From Thiocystis violacea (GTDB lineage: Bacteria; Pseudomonadota; Gammaproteobacteria; Chromatiales; Chromatiaceae), in the NCBI RefSeq assembly GCF_016583565.1, contig NZ_NRRF01000027.1, forward strand, positions 1-64,000: a stretch of 64,000 nucleotides of DNA, read 5' to 3'. Positions 1 through 9,898 of the stretch are shown piece after piece. Within the stretch, counting starts at the first letter, position 1. Each line of letters starts with the position of its first letter. The position numbers and the translations under genes are program-made. The notes beneath the pieces are model-generated. The model was not told the origin of the DNA. It saw only the letters and a list, made by a program, of their open reading frames with translations, and did no database searches.

Positions 1-129
1 TTCAGGGTCCAACGGGTGTGCGACATGTGTTGTGCAGCGAGCGCTCAATCGAGGAGCCGGATGCGGTAGTCCCGCACGTCCGGATCTGTGGGAGCCGCGG
101 GTGCGTAAGCACCCGCGGCCACCCGGTAC
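1..129 (+). mobile_element. Group II intron 3' end (domains V and VI), partial
   Basis: Bases 54-86 can fold as a group II intron domain V. They carry the AGC triad at 55-57, a lower stem, a two-base CG bulge at 77-78, and an upper GC stem with a short loop around 67-71. One lower-stem position (G56 opposite A84) is a mismatch where a G-U pair is usual. Domain VI follows: GGG at 90-92 pairs with CCC at 122-124, enclosing a perfect 11-bp hairpin (94-104 with 109-119), and leaves A121 unpaired as a possible branch point. The intron would end near 129. Any reverse transcriptase/maturase gene would lie left of the window. Fold seen by eye; identity is inference from the known domain V consensus. 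Confidence 0.5.
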
Positions 130-130
130 C

Positions 131-211
131 GGTAGGGTGGACGAGCGAGAGCGAAGTCCACCGAATCCCGCGCCGTTGTTGGTGGACTGCGCTGCGCTTG
201 TCCACCCTACC
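131..211 (+). repeat. REP-like palindromic repeat, copy 1
   Basis: An 81-bp element is bounded by an 11-bp perfect terminal inverted repeat (GGTAGGGTGGA / TCCACCCTACC). It contains two smaller hairpins, each built from GTGGAC...GTCCAC. A near-identical copy in inverse orientation lies at 50898-50977. It has no coding capacity of its own and sits immediately after the group II intron tail, so the intron may have inserted next to it. Confidence 0.75.
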
Positions 212-266
212 GAAGACGACTGGTCCGAAGGATGATCGACGTCGAGATCACGCGCCTCCTAAGCCG

Positions 267-1451
267 TCAGGAGGCGTGCGCGCCCTCTAATGAATAGCCG
301 CGCAGATTGCGCGAGAAGTGCTCCAGCGCCTGAATGCCGGTGGCTTCCGCTTGCTGGCACCAGTCCTGGAGCATTATGAGGAGCGCCTCCTGCGTTGGTG
401 CGCGGCGCTCCCAGACGTCCTGCAGCTGCTCTTTGAAGTGGTAGACGGTCGCCAGTGTCTGATGCTGGGCCAGCAGTTGCTCGACCTGCTGACGCGCGGC
501 CGTATCGAGACGCCCCGCTTCCTTGGCGAGCAACCTCTGTGATCTGCGTACCAGGCGGCGGCAATGGCTGGCGTTACGGCACAGCTCGGCGCGTGCGACC
601 GGGCGGATGACCTCTTTGCCGTAGCGCGCGATCACGTGCATGCGGCTGCGGATGACCGCGCTCAGGGTTTCCATGTCCAGCTGCTTGCCGGGGATGACCT
701 TGGGCTTGGGCGCGACATGCCGAACCTGTGCGAGACCGACCAGGCTGAGCACGCGGATATAGAGCCAGCCGAGATCGAATTCCCACCATTTCGAAGACAG
801 GCGGGCCGAGGTCGGGAAGGCGTGGTGGTTGTTGTGTAGCTCCTCGCCCCCGATCAGGATCCCCCAGGGCGAGAAATTGGCGGAGGCATCCGCCGACTCG
901 AAGTTGCGGTAGCCCGCGTAGTGCCCGACGCCGTTGACCACGCCCGCGGCCCAGACGGGAATCCACAGCATCTGCACGGCCCAGATGACGATGCCGTAGA
1001 CCCCGAACAGTAGCAGGTCGATCGCCAGCATCGCCCCGATGCCTTGCCAACGAAAGCGGCTGTAGAGATGACGCTCGATCCAATCCTGCGTCACACCCTT
1101 GCCGAAACGCTCCAGGGTGTCCGGGTCGCTCGCCGCCTCTCCATAGAGTTCGGCGCCCTCCGTGAGCACCTTGCGCAGGCCCAGGACCTGCGGGCTGTGC
1201 GGATCGAGCGGCGTCTCGCATCGGGCATGATGGCGGCGATGCACGGCGACCCATTCCCTGGTCACCATGCCCGTCGTCAGCCAGAGCCAGAAGCGGAAGA
1301 CGTGGGCGACGATCGGGTGAAGATCCAGCGCGCGATGTGCCTGAGAGCGGTGCAGGTAGAGCGTGACCGCGGCGATGGTCACATGGGTCAGCGCCAGTGC
1401 GATCAGCACCGCCTGCCAAACGCCGATATCGAGGATGCCGTGGAGGGTCAT
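267..1451 (-). CDS. Acyl-CoA/acyl-lipid desaturase with C-terminal helical extension
   Basis: This 394-residue protein is a membrane di-iron fatty acid desaturase of the delta-9 type. It introduces a double bond into saturated acyl chains. The three histidine boxes are visible: HRSQAHR near residue 34, HRRHH near 71 and HNNHH at 206-210, with hydrophobic segments between them. Residues from about 265 to the end form a charged helical extension not needed for the desaturase fold. It resembles the C-terminal helical part of ISL3-type transposases and also the tail of some Pseudomonas-type DesB desaturases. It is the last gene of a minus-strand run, 50 bp after hyuA. Family assignment is firm; substrate position is inferred. 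Confidence 0.88.
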   Translation of the reverse strand: MTLHGILDIGVWQAVLIALALTHVTIAAVTLYLHRSQAHRALDLHPIVAHVFRFWLWLTTGMVTREWVAVHRRHHARCETPLDPHSPQVLGLRKVLTEGAELYGEAASDPDTLERFGKGVTQDWIERHLYSRFRWQGIGAMLAIDLLLFGVYGIVIWAVQMLWIPVWAAGVVNGVGHYAGYRNFESADASANFSPWGILIGGEELHNNHHAFPTSARLSSKWWEFDLGWLYIRVLSLVGLAQVRHVAPKPKVIPGKQLDMETLSAVIRSRMHVIARYGKEVIRPVARAELCRNASHCRRLVRRSQRLLAKEAGRLDTAARQQVEQLLAQHQTLATVYHFKEQLQDVWERRAPTQEALLIMLQDWCQQAEATGIQALEHFSRNLRGYSLEGAHAS

Positions 1452-1501
1452 TGGATCTCCGGGGGTTCGGATGAGAAGGAAGGAAGATCGCTGGACTCTG
1501 G

Positions 1502-3553
1502 CTATCTGGGGATCGGCGCATCTGACAGCGGATCACGCTCTTCAACATCGCGTCGATTGCCCGGTTTTCCAATCGCCGCCATACCCGACTCCGCCGATTT
1601 TCTCAAGACGAGATTGCCTACGCTGTCCAGGCGTGCCTTCCAGCCCGGTGCGAGCCAGGTCGTCGAGACGGCGTCCGCGACGATCGCCGCGCCTCCGATC
1701 TCCAGGCCTCCGGCCATCGCCGCCCGCGGCAGCACGCGCACGGGGGCGTCGCAGCCGTAGGCTGGCAGCGACCGCTCACCCGTGGCCCCCCGCGGCTCCA
1801 CCACCTTGGGGAGCCGCGGCCTGGGCGCGGGTGCGCGGACCCGCACGCGCAGGCCGACGAGCTCGACCGGGAGATCGAGCCGATGCCCATAGGCCGCTTC
1901 ATGGCGGGCGTGAAACGCCTGGATCGCGTCCTCGACCGAATGCCAGGGGAGGTTCAGGGCATGTGATTGGCCCAGATAGCGCAGATCCAGGGAGCACTCC
2001 ACGCCGAGGTGCTCGGCAGACAGACCTTCGTCGATCAGTTCGGCGATAGCCTGGTTCGCAAGCGATTGCAGCGCGGATTCGACCTCCCTGTCGCCCAACT
2101 CGGCGAGGCGCCCAAGCCGTGTCTTCGTCAGGGTTCGACCCGATGGCGTGACCAGCATCCCGAGCGCCGAGAGCACCCCCGCGTGCACCGGCACCAGCGC
2201 CTCGCTCATCCCGAGCGCCTCGGCCAGGGCACACACGTGCAGTCCGCCGGCACCGCCGAAGGAGGTCAGGACGAAGTCGCGCGGATCCAGGCCGCGCTGG
2301 ACCGAGATGACGCGCAAGGCACGCGCCATGTGCTCATTGGCGATGCGCAGGATGCCGAGCGCCGTTTCCTCGACCCCGAGCCCGAGCGACGCCGCCAGGC
2401 GCCCAACCGCGCGCCATGCCGCCCGCGGATCGAGCCGCATCCGCCCGCCCAGGAAGCCCTCCGGATCCAGCCGTCCCAAGACCAGATTCGCGTCCGTGAC
2501 CGTTGGCTCGGTCCCGCCGCGGCCGTAGCAGGCCGGCCCCGGATGCGCCCCGGCGGACTCGGGTCCGACCAGCAGGATGCCGCCGGCATCGACGCGCGCG
2601 ATCGAGCCGCCGCCCGCCCCGATGGTGTGCATGTCCACCATCGGCAAGGCGACGGGATAGCCCGCGATCCGACCGGATGTCGTCAAGCGCGGCGCGCCAT
2701 CGATCAGGGCGACGTCGGTCGAGGTGCCGCCCATGTCGAAGCTCAGCAGGCGGCGGGCGGTGTCGTCAGCGCCCGCCGCAAAGGCCGCGCCCGCCAATCC
2801 GCCCGCTGGACCTGACAGCAAGAGCCGTGCGGCATGACGGGCCGTTTGCTCGGCCGCGACGGCCTCGCCGCTGCTCTGCATCACCGCGATCCGCGCACCG
2901 GGCAGACCGTCCGACAGCCGGTCGAGATAGCCCGCGACCACGGGGCCGACCCAGGCATTGATCCAGGTGGCGATGCCGCGCTCGTGCTCGCCGGTCAAGG
3001 GAAGCACCTCGGAGGAGCGGGAGACGAAGCGCCCGTCCGCGATCGCCTCGGCCAGGGCACGCTCCGCGCTGTCGTCCAGATAGGAGAAGAGGAGGTTGAT
3101 CGCCACCGCCTCCGGCGCCAGGCGCTCGACGGCGGCTCTGAGCGCGACCAGATCCGCCTCGGTGAGCGGCTCGACCCAGGTTCCGTCCGCGGCCAGACGC
3201 CCGCCGGTCCCGATGCAGAGTTCGCGCGGCACGGGGGGCTGCCGCGGCGCTGGCTGCAGGTCGTAGAGGTCTGGCCGCGCCTGCCGCCCGATGGCGAGCA
3301 GGTCTTCGAAGCCGCGGTTGGTCACATAGAGGGTGCGCACCCCCTTGCCTTCGAGCACGGCGTTGGTCGCGACCGTGCTGCCGTGGACGACGCGCAGCCC
3401 CTTTGGATCCAAGCCCAGCTCCGCGATCCCCTGCAGGATCGCCCGCTCCGGCGCGTGCGGCGTGGACAGGACTTTGTGGACGTGCACCTCGCCGTCCCGC
3501 CAGAGAACGAAATCCGTGAAGGTGCCGCCGGTGTCGATACCGATGAGAATCAT
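1502..3553 (-). CDS. Hydantoinase/oxoprolinase family protein, HyuA-type subunit
   Basis: At 683 residues this matches the usual length of the A subunit of ATP-dependent N-methylhydantoinases, acetone carboxylase beta-like proteins and 5-oxoprolinase halves. The N-terminal phosphate-binding motif GIDTGGTFTD starts at residue 5, and a second actin-like motif, DMGGTSTDVAL, lies near residue 273. The C-terminus (about residues 655-683) is a charged tail. A HyuB partner is normally adjacent but is absent here. The upstream neighbour, 22 bp away on the same strand, is a penicillin acylase-type amidohydrolase, so the two may be cotranscribed. The true substrate cannot be told from sequence; hydantoin, 5-oxoproline or another cyclic amide or ketone are all possible. 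Confidence 0.82.
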   Translation of the reverse strand: MILIGIDTGGTFTDFVLWRDGEVHVHKVLSTPHAPERAILQGIAELGLDPKGLRVVHGSTVATNAVLEGKGVRTLYVTNRGFEDLLAIGRQARPDLYDLQPAPRQPPVPRELCIGTGGRLAADGTWVEPLTEADLVALRAAVERLAPEAVAINLLFSYLDDSAERALAEAIADGRFVSRSSEVLPLTGEHERGIATWINAWVGPVVAGYLDRLSDGLPGARIAVMQSSGEAVAAEQTARHAARLLLSGPAGGLAGAAFAAGADDTARRLLSFDMGGTSTDVALIDGAPRLTTSGRIAGYPVALPMVDMHTIGAGGGSIARVDAGGILLVGPESAGAHPGPACYGRGGTEPTVTDANLVLGRLDPEGFLGGRMRLDPRAAWRAVGRLAASLGLGVEETALGILRIANEHMARALRVISVQRGLDPRDFVLTSFGGAGGLHVCALAEALGMSEALVPVHAGVLSALGMLVTPSGRTLTKTRLGRLAELGDREVESALQSLANQAIAELIDEGLSAEHLGVECSLDLRYLGQSHALNLPWHSVEDAIQAFHARHEAAYGHRLDLPVELVGLRVRVRAPAPRPRLPKVVEPRGATGERSLPAYGCDAPVRVLPRAAMAGGLEIGGAAIVADAVSTTWLAPGWKARLDSVGNLVLRKSAESGMAAIGKPGNRRDVEERDPLSDAPIPR

Positions 3554-3575
3554 GGGGAGGTCGTCGCCGCTCGCG

Positions 3576-6047
3576 TTACTGGGTCGGTGTCAGAAGAAGC
3601 TGACCCATTGTCGCGTCGGCCGCGGGTCCGTTCCAGGGCCAGGCGTGGCCGCGAACGGCGAGCCAATCCTGGAGCTGGTCGCTGCGGTAGGGGGAAAAGC
3701 GATGGCCGGATTGGCCGAGCGGGAGCGTGCCCCGGGTTTGGCTCCAGTCCGCGGGCGTGGCGACCAGGCGCATGGAGGAGATGAAGAGACCGCGTTCCGG
3801 CTCCTGCGGCAAGGCATTGGTGACATTCACGGTGTCCGTGCTGCCGCCGACAGGCACGGGCCCCACGCTGAAGAGGGGGCCAAGCACCGGCAGACTGTCA
3901 AAGGCATGCGGGAAGGTCACGGAGCGCATCGCGCCCAGGGTCGGCAGCGCCGCTGGCTCAGAGCCCGTTGGCGAGGCGGTGAGAGCAGCGGCCGCGGCCT
4001 GGATGGCGCGCACCCAGATCTCCGCCGGTGCTTCGATCCTCGGGGTGCGGACGTCGTCCCAGAAGCTCGACTCACCCGTGCGCAGCGTCTCCTGGAGCGG
4101 GTTGTAATGAACGATGGCCAGGGACATGAGGGCCGGCAGATCGTCGCCCAGCTCGTCACCGTAGAGGGCATGGAACAGGGCCGGCTCCAGCATCTCGGCG
4201 AAGGCCGCGGACCGACTGTCAGGGGTCATGGCCCCGTCCCAGTCGCTCAGGTAGGTCGCGACCAGCTCCCAGGCGCCGACGTCGAGCGCACGGATCTCGG
4301 TCTCCGAGTCCAGCAGGGCGTCGCGCATCGCGCGGGCCTGCAGGCTGACGCGGTCGGCCTGGATGCTGGCCATCTCCTCGGTCGTGACTGTCGTCGTCTG
4401 CGCCAGCCGTTCGGCGATGCGCTGGGCGCGATAGGGCGAGTTCCAGGCGTTGCTGACCCGCACGGGATAGTCGGGCGCGGTCGAGCGGTTGTTGGCCGTG
4501 ATGAGGATGCCGACGACTGGATTGGTGTAGGCGGGATTCAGCTCCTGCCCAAGGGTGCCCTGCCAGTCGTACGCCGCGAGCCAGCCCGGCGAGGGAAAGG
4601 CGCCCGTGCCCTTGCCGCGTTTCGGCAGCAATCCGGTCATCTGCCAGGCGATTCCGCCATCGCGGTGCGCCAGCATGAGGTTGGCGGCCACATGACGGAA
4701 GTCCAGGCCCGCGGCCCTGGCCTCGGCCAGCGTGCGCGCCTCGCAGAGCCGACGGACGGCGCGGAAGGAGAGATCCGGCAGATCATGGCTCTGGCGCAAG
4801 ACCAAGAGGTCTTCCAGGCCGGGCTCGGGTAGATCCATCTGCGTCCCCGTGACCTTTCCGAGGATGTCGTTGAGGACGACGCCGTGGCGCGTGTGGCGGA
4901 TGGCGATCCGCACAGGCGGTCCATCCTTGACCGGGATCTGTTCCCAACGGGTCTCGATGGGCGCGGGCGCGCCGCCGGCGCGCCGCACATGCGCGCCATC
5001 GTCCGTGGTCTGCTCGATGAAGATGTCCTGGGTGTCCGCGATCACCGAGGTGATGCCCCAGGCGAGCTCCTGGTTGTGACCGATCAGGACCAGTGGTACA
5101 CCGGGCAGGGCGACGCCGGCGACATGCAGGCCGGGTGCAATCATCTCCAGCTCGTACCAGACGCCAGGCGTCGAGGCCGCCAGATGGGGGTCGTTCGCCA
5201 GCAGGGCGGCGCCCGAGGCGCTCTTGAGGCCGGACACCAGCCAGGCATTGCTCGCCGCGCCCTGGATCGGCAGGCCGAAGCGCGCGGGCAGCCCAAGCAC
5301 CTGATCGAGACGCGGCAGATCCAGGCGCGCGATCCGGGCGGGATGGCGTTCCGCGAGGTAGCTCACCAGCTCGGACTCCACGGCGGGTGCCGGGATGCCC
5401 TCGTCGACCGGGAATAGCTCGCGCGCGAGCCTGGGGCCGATCCGCTCGGCGAATCGCAGGAAGGTCAGCTCGCCGCGCGCGTTGAACGACTGAGTCCAGG
5501 CCATATAGGCGCCGATCGCCAGGCTGTCCTCCGCCCGCCAGGGCGCCGGCTCCAGGCGCGCGATCAGATACTCGAGCGGCAGGCGTCCGCGCGCCTGCTC
5601 CAGATAGGCGTTGACGCCATTCGCATGGGCGTCCAGCAGTGCGCGATCGGCCGGCTCCAGGGCCTCCAGGCTGCGTCCTGCCTCGGCGGCGAGCCCCATG
5701 GTGCGAAAGAAGCGGTCCACCGGGAGCGCGCCCAGCCCGAACAGCTCGGCCAAGCGCCCCGCTGCCAGCCGACGCATCAGATCCATCTGCCAAAGGCGCT
5801 CGGATGCCACTACATAGCCTTGAGCGAAGAGCGCGTCCTGGAGGTTTTCGGCCTCGATGCTGGGGACTGCGTGGGGTCCGTAGCGCACGCTGACCGGGCT
5901 GGAGAGTCCTGGCAGCGCCAAGGTACCCTCATAGGCGGGCTCCGCGCGCTTGCCCAGCCAGTAGACGCCGCCGATTCCGGCGGCGAGGAGCAGGAGCAGG
6001 CTCGACAGTGCCCAGAGCAATACACGACGCAGCATGGCCTTATACAC
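3576..6047 (-). CDS. Penicillin acylase family N-terminal-nucleophile amidohydrolase
   Basis: This 823-residue exported hydrolase belongs to the penicillin/acyl-homoserine-lactone acylase family. It is made as a precursor that cuts itself into alpha and beta chains. An N-terminal membrane segment (about residues 8-30) serves as signal or anchor. The beta chain should begin at Ser266 in [11 protein letters not shown], the catalytic N-terminal serine. The ANDPHLA-type motif expected downstream is seen as [10 protein letters not shown]. The start is GTG; an ATG four codons in is an alternative. It diverges from hemF across 60 bp and leads the minus-strand run into hyuA and the desaturase. Natural substrate is unknown: long-chain acyl amides or AHLs are as likely as beta-lactams. 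Confidence 0.87.
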   Translation of the reverse strand: MYKAMLRRVLLWALSSLLLLLAAGIGGVYWLGKRAEPAYEGTLALPGLSSPVSVRYGPHAVPSIEAENLQDALFAQGYVVASERLWQMDLMRRLAAGRLAELFGLGALPVDRFFRTMGLAAEAGRSLEALEPADRALLDAHANGVNAYLEQARGRLPLEYLIARLEPAPWRAEDSLAIGAYMAWTQSFNARGELTFLRFAERIGPRLARELFPVDEGIPAPAVESELVSYLAERHPARIARLDLPRLDQVLGLPARFGLPIQGAASNAWLVSGLKSASGAALLANDPHLAASTPGVWYELEMIAPGLHVAGVALPGVPLVLIGHNQELAWGITSVIADTQDIFIEQTTDDGAHVRRAGGAPAPIETRWEQIPVKDGPPVRIAIRHTRHGVVLNDILGKVTGTQMDLPEPGLEDLLVLRQSHDLPDLSFRAVRRLCEARTLAEARAAGLDFRHVAANLMLAHRDGGIAWQMTGLLPKRGKGTGAFPSPGWLAAYDWQGTLGQELNPAYTNPVVGILITANNRSTAPDYPVRVSNAWNSPYRAQRIAERLAQTTTVTTEEMASIQADRVSLQARAMRDALLDSETEIRALDVGAWELVATYLSDWDGAMTPDSRSAAFAEMLEPALFHALYGDELGDDLPALMSLAIVHYNPLQETLRTGESSFWDDVRTPRIEAPAEIWVRAIQAAAAALTASPTGSEPAALPTLGAMRSVTFPHAFDSLPVLGPLFSVGPVPVGGSTDTVNVTNALPQEPERGLFISSMRLVATPADWSQTRGTLPLGQSGHRFSPYRSDQLQDWLAVRGHAWPWNGPAADATMGQLLLTPTQ

Positions 6048-6107
6048 CGGATGACGGCTTCGCTAAGATCGGAGTCGCCATTGTCCCACCTGAGAGGAGT
6101 CAACGCG

Positions 6108-7043
6108 ATGCCGACGCAACCCGATCCGCAGGCCGTCAAGGCGTATCTGATGGACCTGCAAGAGCGCATCACGGATGCGCTGCGTGCCACCGACGGCGGC
6201 GCCGGGTTCCGGCAGGACACCTGGGAGCGGCCGGGCGGCGGGGGCGGGCGTACACGCATCATGCAGGGCGGCATGGTCTTCGAGCGTTGCGGCATCAACT
6301 TCTCGCATGTACATGGGGACCAGCTCCCGCCATCCGCCAGCGCCCAACGGCCCGAGCTGGCGGGACGCCGCTTCGAGGCGATGGGCGTCTCCCTGGTATC
6401 GCACCCGCAGAACCCCTACGTGCCCTCGTCGCATCTCAATGTCCGTTTCTTCATGGCCGACAAGGAGGGCGCCGATCCGGTGTGGTGGTTCGGCGGCGGC
6501 TTCGACCTCACGCCCTATTACGGCTTCGAGGAAGACGTGCTGCATTGGCACCGTAACGCACGCGATGCCTGCGCACCCTTCGGCGCGGACCTCTATGCGC
6601 GCTTCAAGCGCGGCTGCGACGCCTATTTCTTCCTCAAGCACCGCAACGAACCCCGTGGTATCGGGGGGCTCTTCTTCGACGACTTCGACGAAGGCGGGTT
6701 CGACACGGCCTTCGCCTTTCTGCGCGGCGTCGGCGATCATTACCTGACCGGCTATCTGCCCATCGTCAATCGGCGCTGGGCCAAGACCTACGGCGATCGC
6801 GAGCGCGCCTTTCAAAAATCCCGACGGGGACGGTACGTGGAGTTCAATCTGGTCTACGACCGCGGGACGCTGTTCGGGCTGCAGTCCGGCGGTCGGACCG
6901 AGTCGATTCTTATGTCCATGCCGCCCGAGGTGAGCTGGCGCTATGACGACCATCCCGCGGCGGGCACGCCGGAGGCGGAACTCTATGAGCGCTTCCTGGT
7001 GGTGCGGGATTGGTTGGGCGAGGAAGGCGACGCGGCTGGTTAG
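6108..7043 (+). CDS. hemF: Oxygen-dependent coproporphyrinogen III oxidase
   Basis: The 311-residue enzyme decarboxylates two propionates of coproporphyrinogen III to vinyl groups with O2, giving protoporphyrinogen IX in the cytosol. Family stretches are plain: [12 protein letters not shown] near residue 47, a conserved HPQNPYVP...HLNVRFF block, [13 protein letters not shown] and [15 protein letters not shown]. Length fits the family (about 300). The ATG at 6108 has GAGAGGAGT 8 bp upstream; an open frame extends further 5' but lacks similarity and overlaps the divergent acylase. With hemB at 10.4 kb it is one of two haem-pathway genes in the window. Its presence implies growth in oxygen at least part of the time. 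Confidence 0.97.
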   Translation: MPTQPDPQAVKAYLMDLQERITDALRATDGGAGFRQDTWERPGGGGGRTRIMQGGMVFERCGINFSHVHGDQLPPSASAQRPELAGRRFEAMGVSLVSHPQNPYVPSSHLNVRFFMADKEGADPVWWFGGGFDLTPYYGFEEDVLHWHRNARDACAPFGADLYARFKRGCDAYFFLKHRNEPRGIGGLFFDDFDEGGFDTAFAFLRGVGDHYLTGYLPIVNRRWAKTYGDRERAFQKSRRGRYVEFNLVYDRGTLFGLQSGGRTESILMSMPPEVSWRYDDHPAAGTPEAELYERFLVVRDWLGEEGDAAG

Positions 7044-7073
7044 GAGCTGTCCGTCTTCTACGTCCCGATTCGA
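7042..7073 (+). repeat. Dispersed short repeat, copy 1 (partner at 34524-34554)
   Basis: About 31 bases starting at the hemF stop codon match the reverse complement of 34524-34554 with a handful of differences; the core TCTACGTCCCGATTCGA is identical. Both copies flank coding sequence ends and neither has coding meaning. Confidence 0.6.
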
Positions 7074-7366
7074 AAGGCGGGAAGCGACGCAATTGATGGG
7101 CAGATCCTTAACGGGGCTTGGCCGTCGATGCCAATACCCTGCGGATCAGCGGCACGGTCAGGTTCGAGCGTCGAGCGGAGCCCTGAAATGGACCCTTCAA
7201 CGGCCATTCGGCGTGTGGGATGCTGTGATGCCTCGGGACTGGGGCGGATCGGCTGTCCTTGAGGTCGTCCGGGTCACGGCTCCCCGCCTCAGCGGCGGGG
7301 GAATACCATCGTCTCGAAGTCCGTCGCGCGTTCGGCGCCTTCGCGGTTCAATCATGGGAATGCAGG
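7074..7366. other. Non-coding interval between hemF and the DUF389 gene
   Basis: No convincing gene is seen. The interval holds a GC hairpin at about 7284-7301 (CCCCGCC...GGCGGGG) without a clear T-run, so it may be a weak transcription end for hemF or part of the next leader. An open frame running in from 7259 has no start signal and a composition unlike protein before residue 37, so it was not used as the start of the next gene. Confidence 0.4.
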
Positions 7367-8410
7367 ATGAAATACGTCGAGGTCATCGCGAACGCGGGAA
7401 GCGCGGATACGATCGCTGAAGTGGCGGCGCGGGCCAAGGCCACGGATTTTCGGCTCGGCGTGGTCGGCGAGGATGGGATGCAGCAGATGCGCATGCTGGT
7501 CAGCGACAACCAAGTACAGCGGCTGCTCGACATCCTACAAACCGTGCTGGGGGCACAGCCGATGGCCCGGATCGTCGTCCTCGCGGTCGAGGTGTCCATC
7601 CCGCGGCCGGACGAGGGCGAGCGCAAGGCGGAGGACTCGGCGACAGCGGCGCGGGAGTCCCTCTACGAAGGCGTGGAGAAGAGCACCCGGCTCGATGGAA
7701 ACTACTTCATTCTGGTCGTCCTCTCGACCGTCGTCGCGGCCATCGGGCTCATCGAGGACAACGTGGCGGTCGTGATCGGTGCCATGGTGATCGCACCCTT
7801 GCTGGGTCCGAATCTGGCGCTGAGCCTGGGGACCGCCCTCGGCGACATCGGTCTCATGAAGAAGGCCGTGTCGACGCTCGTCGTCGGCATCCTCATGGCG
7901 GTCGCGCTGTCGGCCCTGCTGGCCTACGTCTGGCCGAGCACCTTGATGAGCCACGAGGTCATGGCCCGCACAAATGCCGGGCTGGAATCCGTCGCGCTGG
8001 CGCTCGCCTCGGGCGCTGCGGCGGCGCTGTCGCTGACGACCGGACTGTCGAGCGTGCTGGTTGGCGTCATGGTCGCCGTGGCCCTGCTGCCGCCGGCGGC
8101 GGTGCTCGGTCTCATGCTGGGTGAGGGGCGGTTCGATCTCGCCGCGGGCGCCGGGCTCTTGCTCGCCGTCAATATCGTCTGCGTGAACCTGGCGAGCAAG
8201 ATCGTCTTTGTCGCGAAGGGCATCAGCCCGCGCAAATGGCTTGAGAAAGAGAAGGCCAAGCGGGCGATGGTGATCTACGTCCTGGGCTGGGCGATCAGCC
8301 TGCTGGGCCTCGTGTTCGTGATCCTCGAGCGCGACGCGCTCATCCCGGCGAACCTGGACCAAGCCATCGAGCATCAGCTGGAGCAGTCGTTGGGCTCGGC
8401 CAAGGACTGA
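7367..8410 (+). CDS. DUF389 (TIGR00341-type) integral membrane protein
   Basis: The chosen ATG at 7367 gives 347 residues beginning MKYVEVIANAG. The first 100 or so residues form a soluble alpha/beta domain. After this comes an acidic linker and a long hydrophobic region with about six membrane segments from residue 110, including EDNVAVVIGAMVIAPLLGPN, the hallmark of the DUF389 family. The function of this family is not established; homologues are annotated only as conserved hydrophobic proteins. It stands alone between hemF and an acyltransferase, with no operon partner. Confidence 0.85.
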   Translation: MKYVEVIANAGSADTIAEVAARAKATDFRLGVVGEDGMQQMRMLVSDNQVQRLLDILQTVLGAQPMARIVVLAVEVSIPRPDEGERKAEDSATAARESLYEGVEKSTRLDGNYFILVVLSTVVAAIGLIEDNVAVVIGAMVIAPLLGPNLALSLGTALGDIGLMKKAVSTLVVGILMAVALSALLAYVWPSTLMSHEVMARTNAGLESVALALASGAAAALSLTTGLSSVLVGVMVAVALLPPAAVLGLMLGEGRFDLAAGAGLLLAVNIVCVNLASKIVFVAKGISPRKWLEKEKAKRAMVIYVLGWAISLLGLVFVILERDALIPANLDQAIEHQLEQSLGSAKD

Positions 8411-8680
8411 CGCGGGCCGTCGGCCGTTGTGGTGCGCGCTTGCGGTCGGCGCGGATCCGGCTGCGTGGCCCCCGACCTCATTGGCGCAATGCGAGGGCAC
8501 CCTCTACGCCGCCGGCTCCAGCGCGCGGGATCGCCCGCCAACGTGCCTTCCACACCGTCGAAAAGGCGCTCGAACCCGGTCCTTGAGGTCCGGCGGCGGC
8601 GATTGCTCGTCATGCTGTCCGACCTGAGCGACAATCGGCGCGCCTAGCCGTGAAGCCGAGCCGCTCGATCAGGAGTTTCG

Positions 8681-9850
8681 ATGACCAGAGGCGCACAGAA
8701 TCCCAGCCAGGTCGAGGAGCCATTCGTCCGTCTGGATTTCCTGGACGCATTGCGCGGCTTCGCGGCCTATTACGTGCTGGTCTACCACCTGGCGCTCATT
8801 CCCAATCCGCATCTGGCGGTGCCGGACTGGTTGGCGCTCTATGCCGGCAGCGGCGGCACTGGGGTCACCCTCTTCTTCGTGCTCAGCGCCTTCGCGCTGT
8901 CCTACTCGCTGGATGCCCGGCGCGGGGAGCCGAGTCTGACGCTGCATTTCTATCTCCGTCGCTTCTTCCGGATCGCGCCGCTCTTCTACGCCATGCTGCT
9001 GGCCTACTTCGTGCGCGATTGGCTCTTCTTCGAGACCGTCCACGGGCCGCGCGAGATCCTCATCAATGCCTCCATGCTCTTCAATCTGACCCCTGAGCAT
9101 ACCCTCGGCTATGTGTGGGCGAGTTGGACCATCGGCGTGGAGATCCTCTTCTACATCCTCTTTCCGCTGGTCCACCGCGCGATCCGCAACCTCGCGGACG
9201 CGGTGACGCTGTTTCTGATCTGCGTGCTGCTGTCGCAGGGCTGGATCTATCTCATCGACCACCAGGGCGCGACGCTCCTGGGTCTGACCGCCGAGCAGCT
9301 GACCATCGAGAGGAATCATGGCTTCCTGCGCCATCTGCCGGCCTTTCTCATGGGTGTCGTCTGCTATCGGCTCTACTTCGACTACCTGATCCGGCTGCGG
9401 GAGGACCAGAAACGGCGCTACGGGCGGCTGCTCCTGGTCTGCTTCGTCGTCCTCTACACGGCCCTGCTCACCGGACGCCTGGAGCCCTTGTTGTGGGATG
9501 TGCAGGTCTGGCAGGCCATCTGCTACGCCACGCTCATCCTCGGGCTCGGGCTGCGTCCCATGCGGACCCTGGTCAACCCCGCAACGGTGCGCCTGGGGAA
9601 GATCAGTTACTCGCTCTACCTCCTGCACCCGAGCCTGGTCTTCGCGCTGGCTCCGCTCTACTACTGGCTCTATGGCGTCATGCCGGGCACCTCGGCCGCC
9701 TTCTTGGCTGCCTATGGCATCACGGCCGCCATGCTCACCAGCCTCGCCTGGGTCAGCTATCGGCAGATCGAGCGCCGCGGGATCGGCTGGGGTGAGAGCG
9801 TCATCAGCCGACTTCAGGCACCAAGGCGCGCCGTCTCAGCGAACGCCTGA
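8681..9850 (+). CDS. Acyltransferase 3 (OafA/YrhL-like) family membrane protein
   Basis: The 389-residue protein has about ten hydrophobic segments and the family's N-terminal signature RLDFLDALRGFAAYYVLVYH, with the conserved R near residue 17 and the H at the end of the first membrane helix. A second signature, GVTLFFVLSAFAL, follows near residue 60. Members move acyl groups, often acetyl, from the cytoplasm to sugars of lipopolysaccharide, capsule or peptidoglycan. The start is supported by CAGGAG 6 bp before the ATG. No glycan-synthesis genes are adjacent, so the acceptor is unknown. It is convergent with the thioredoxin gene. Confidence 0.9.
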   Translation: MTRGAQNPSQVEEPFVRLDFLDALRGFAAYYVLVYHLALIPNPHLAVPDWLALYAGSGGTGVTLFFVLSAFALSYSLDARRGEPSLTLHFYLRRFFRIAPLFYAMLLAYFVRDWLFFETVHGPREILINASMLFNLTPEHTLGYVWASWTIGVEILFYILFPLVHRAIRNLADAVTLFLICVLLSQGWIYLIDHQGATLLGLTAEQLTIERNHGFLRHLPAFLMGVVCYRLYFDYLIRLREDQKRRYGRLLLVCFVVLYTALLTGRLEPLLWDVQVWQAICYATLILGLGLRPMRTLVNPATVRLGKISYSLYLLHPSLVFALAPLYYWLYGVMPGTSAAFLAAYGITAAMLTSLAWVSYRQIERRGIGWGESVISRLQAPRRAVSANA

Positions 9851-9898
9851 TGCCGCGGCGCGGTGGCGCATGCGGGACGCCAACCGCGGGATCTGGTC

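Noticed and set aside
7284-7301. Terminator of hemF
   Set aside because: The GC hairpin lacks a T-run and lies 240 bp past the stop, so it is noted only as a hairpin in the gap.
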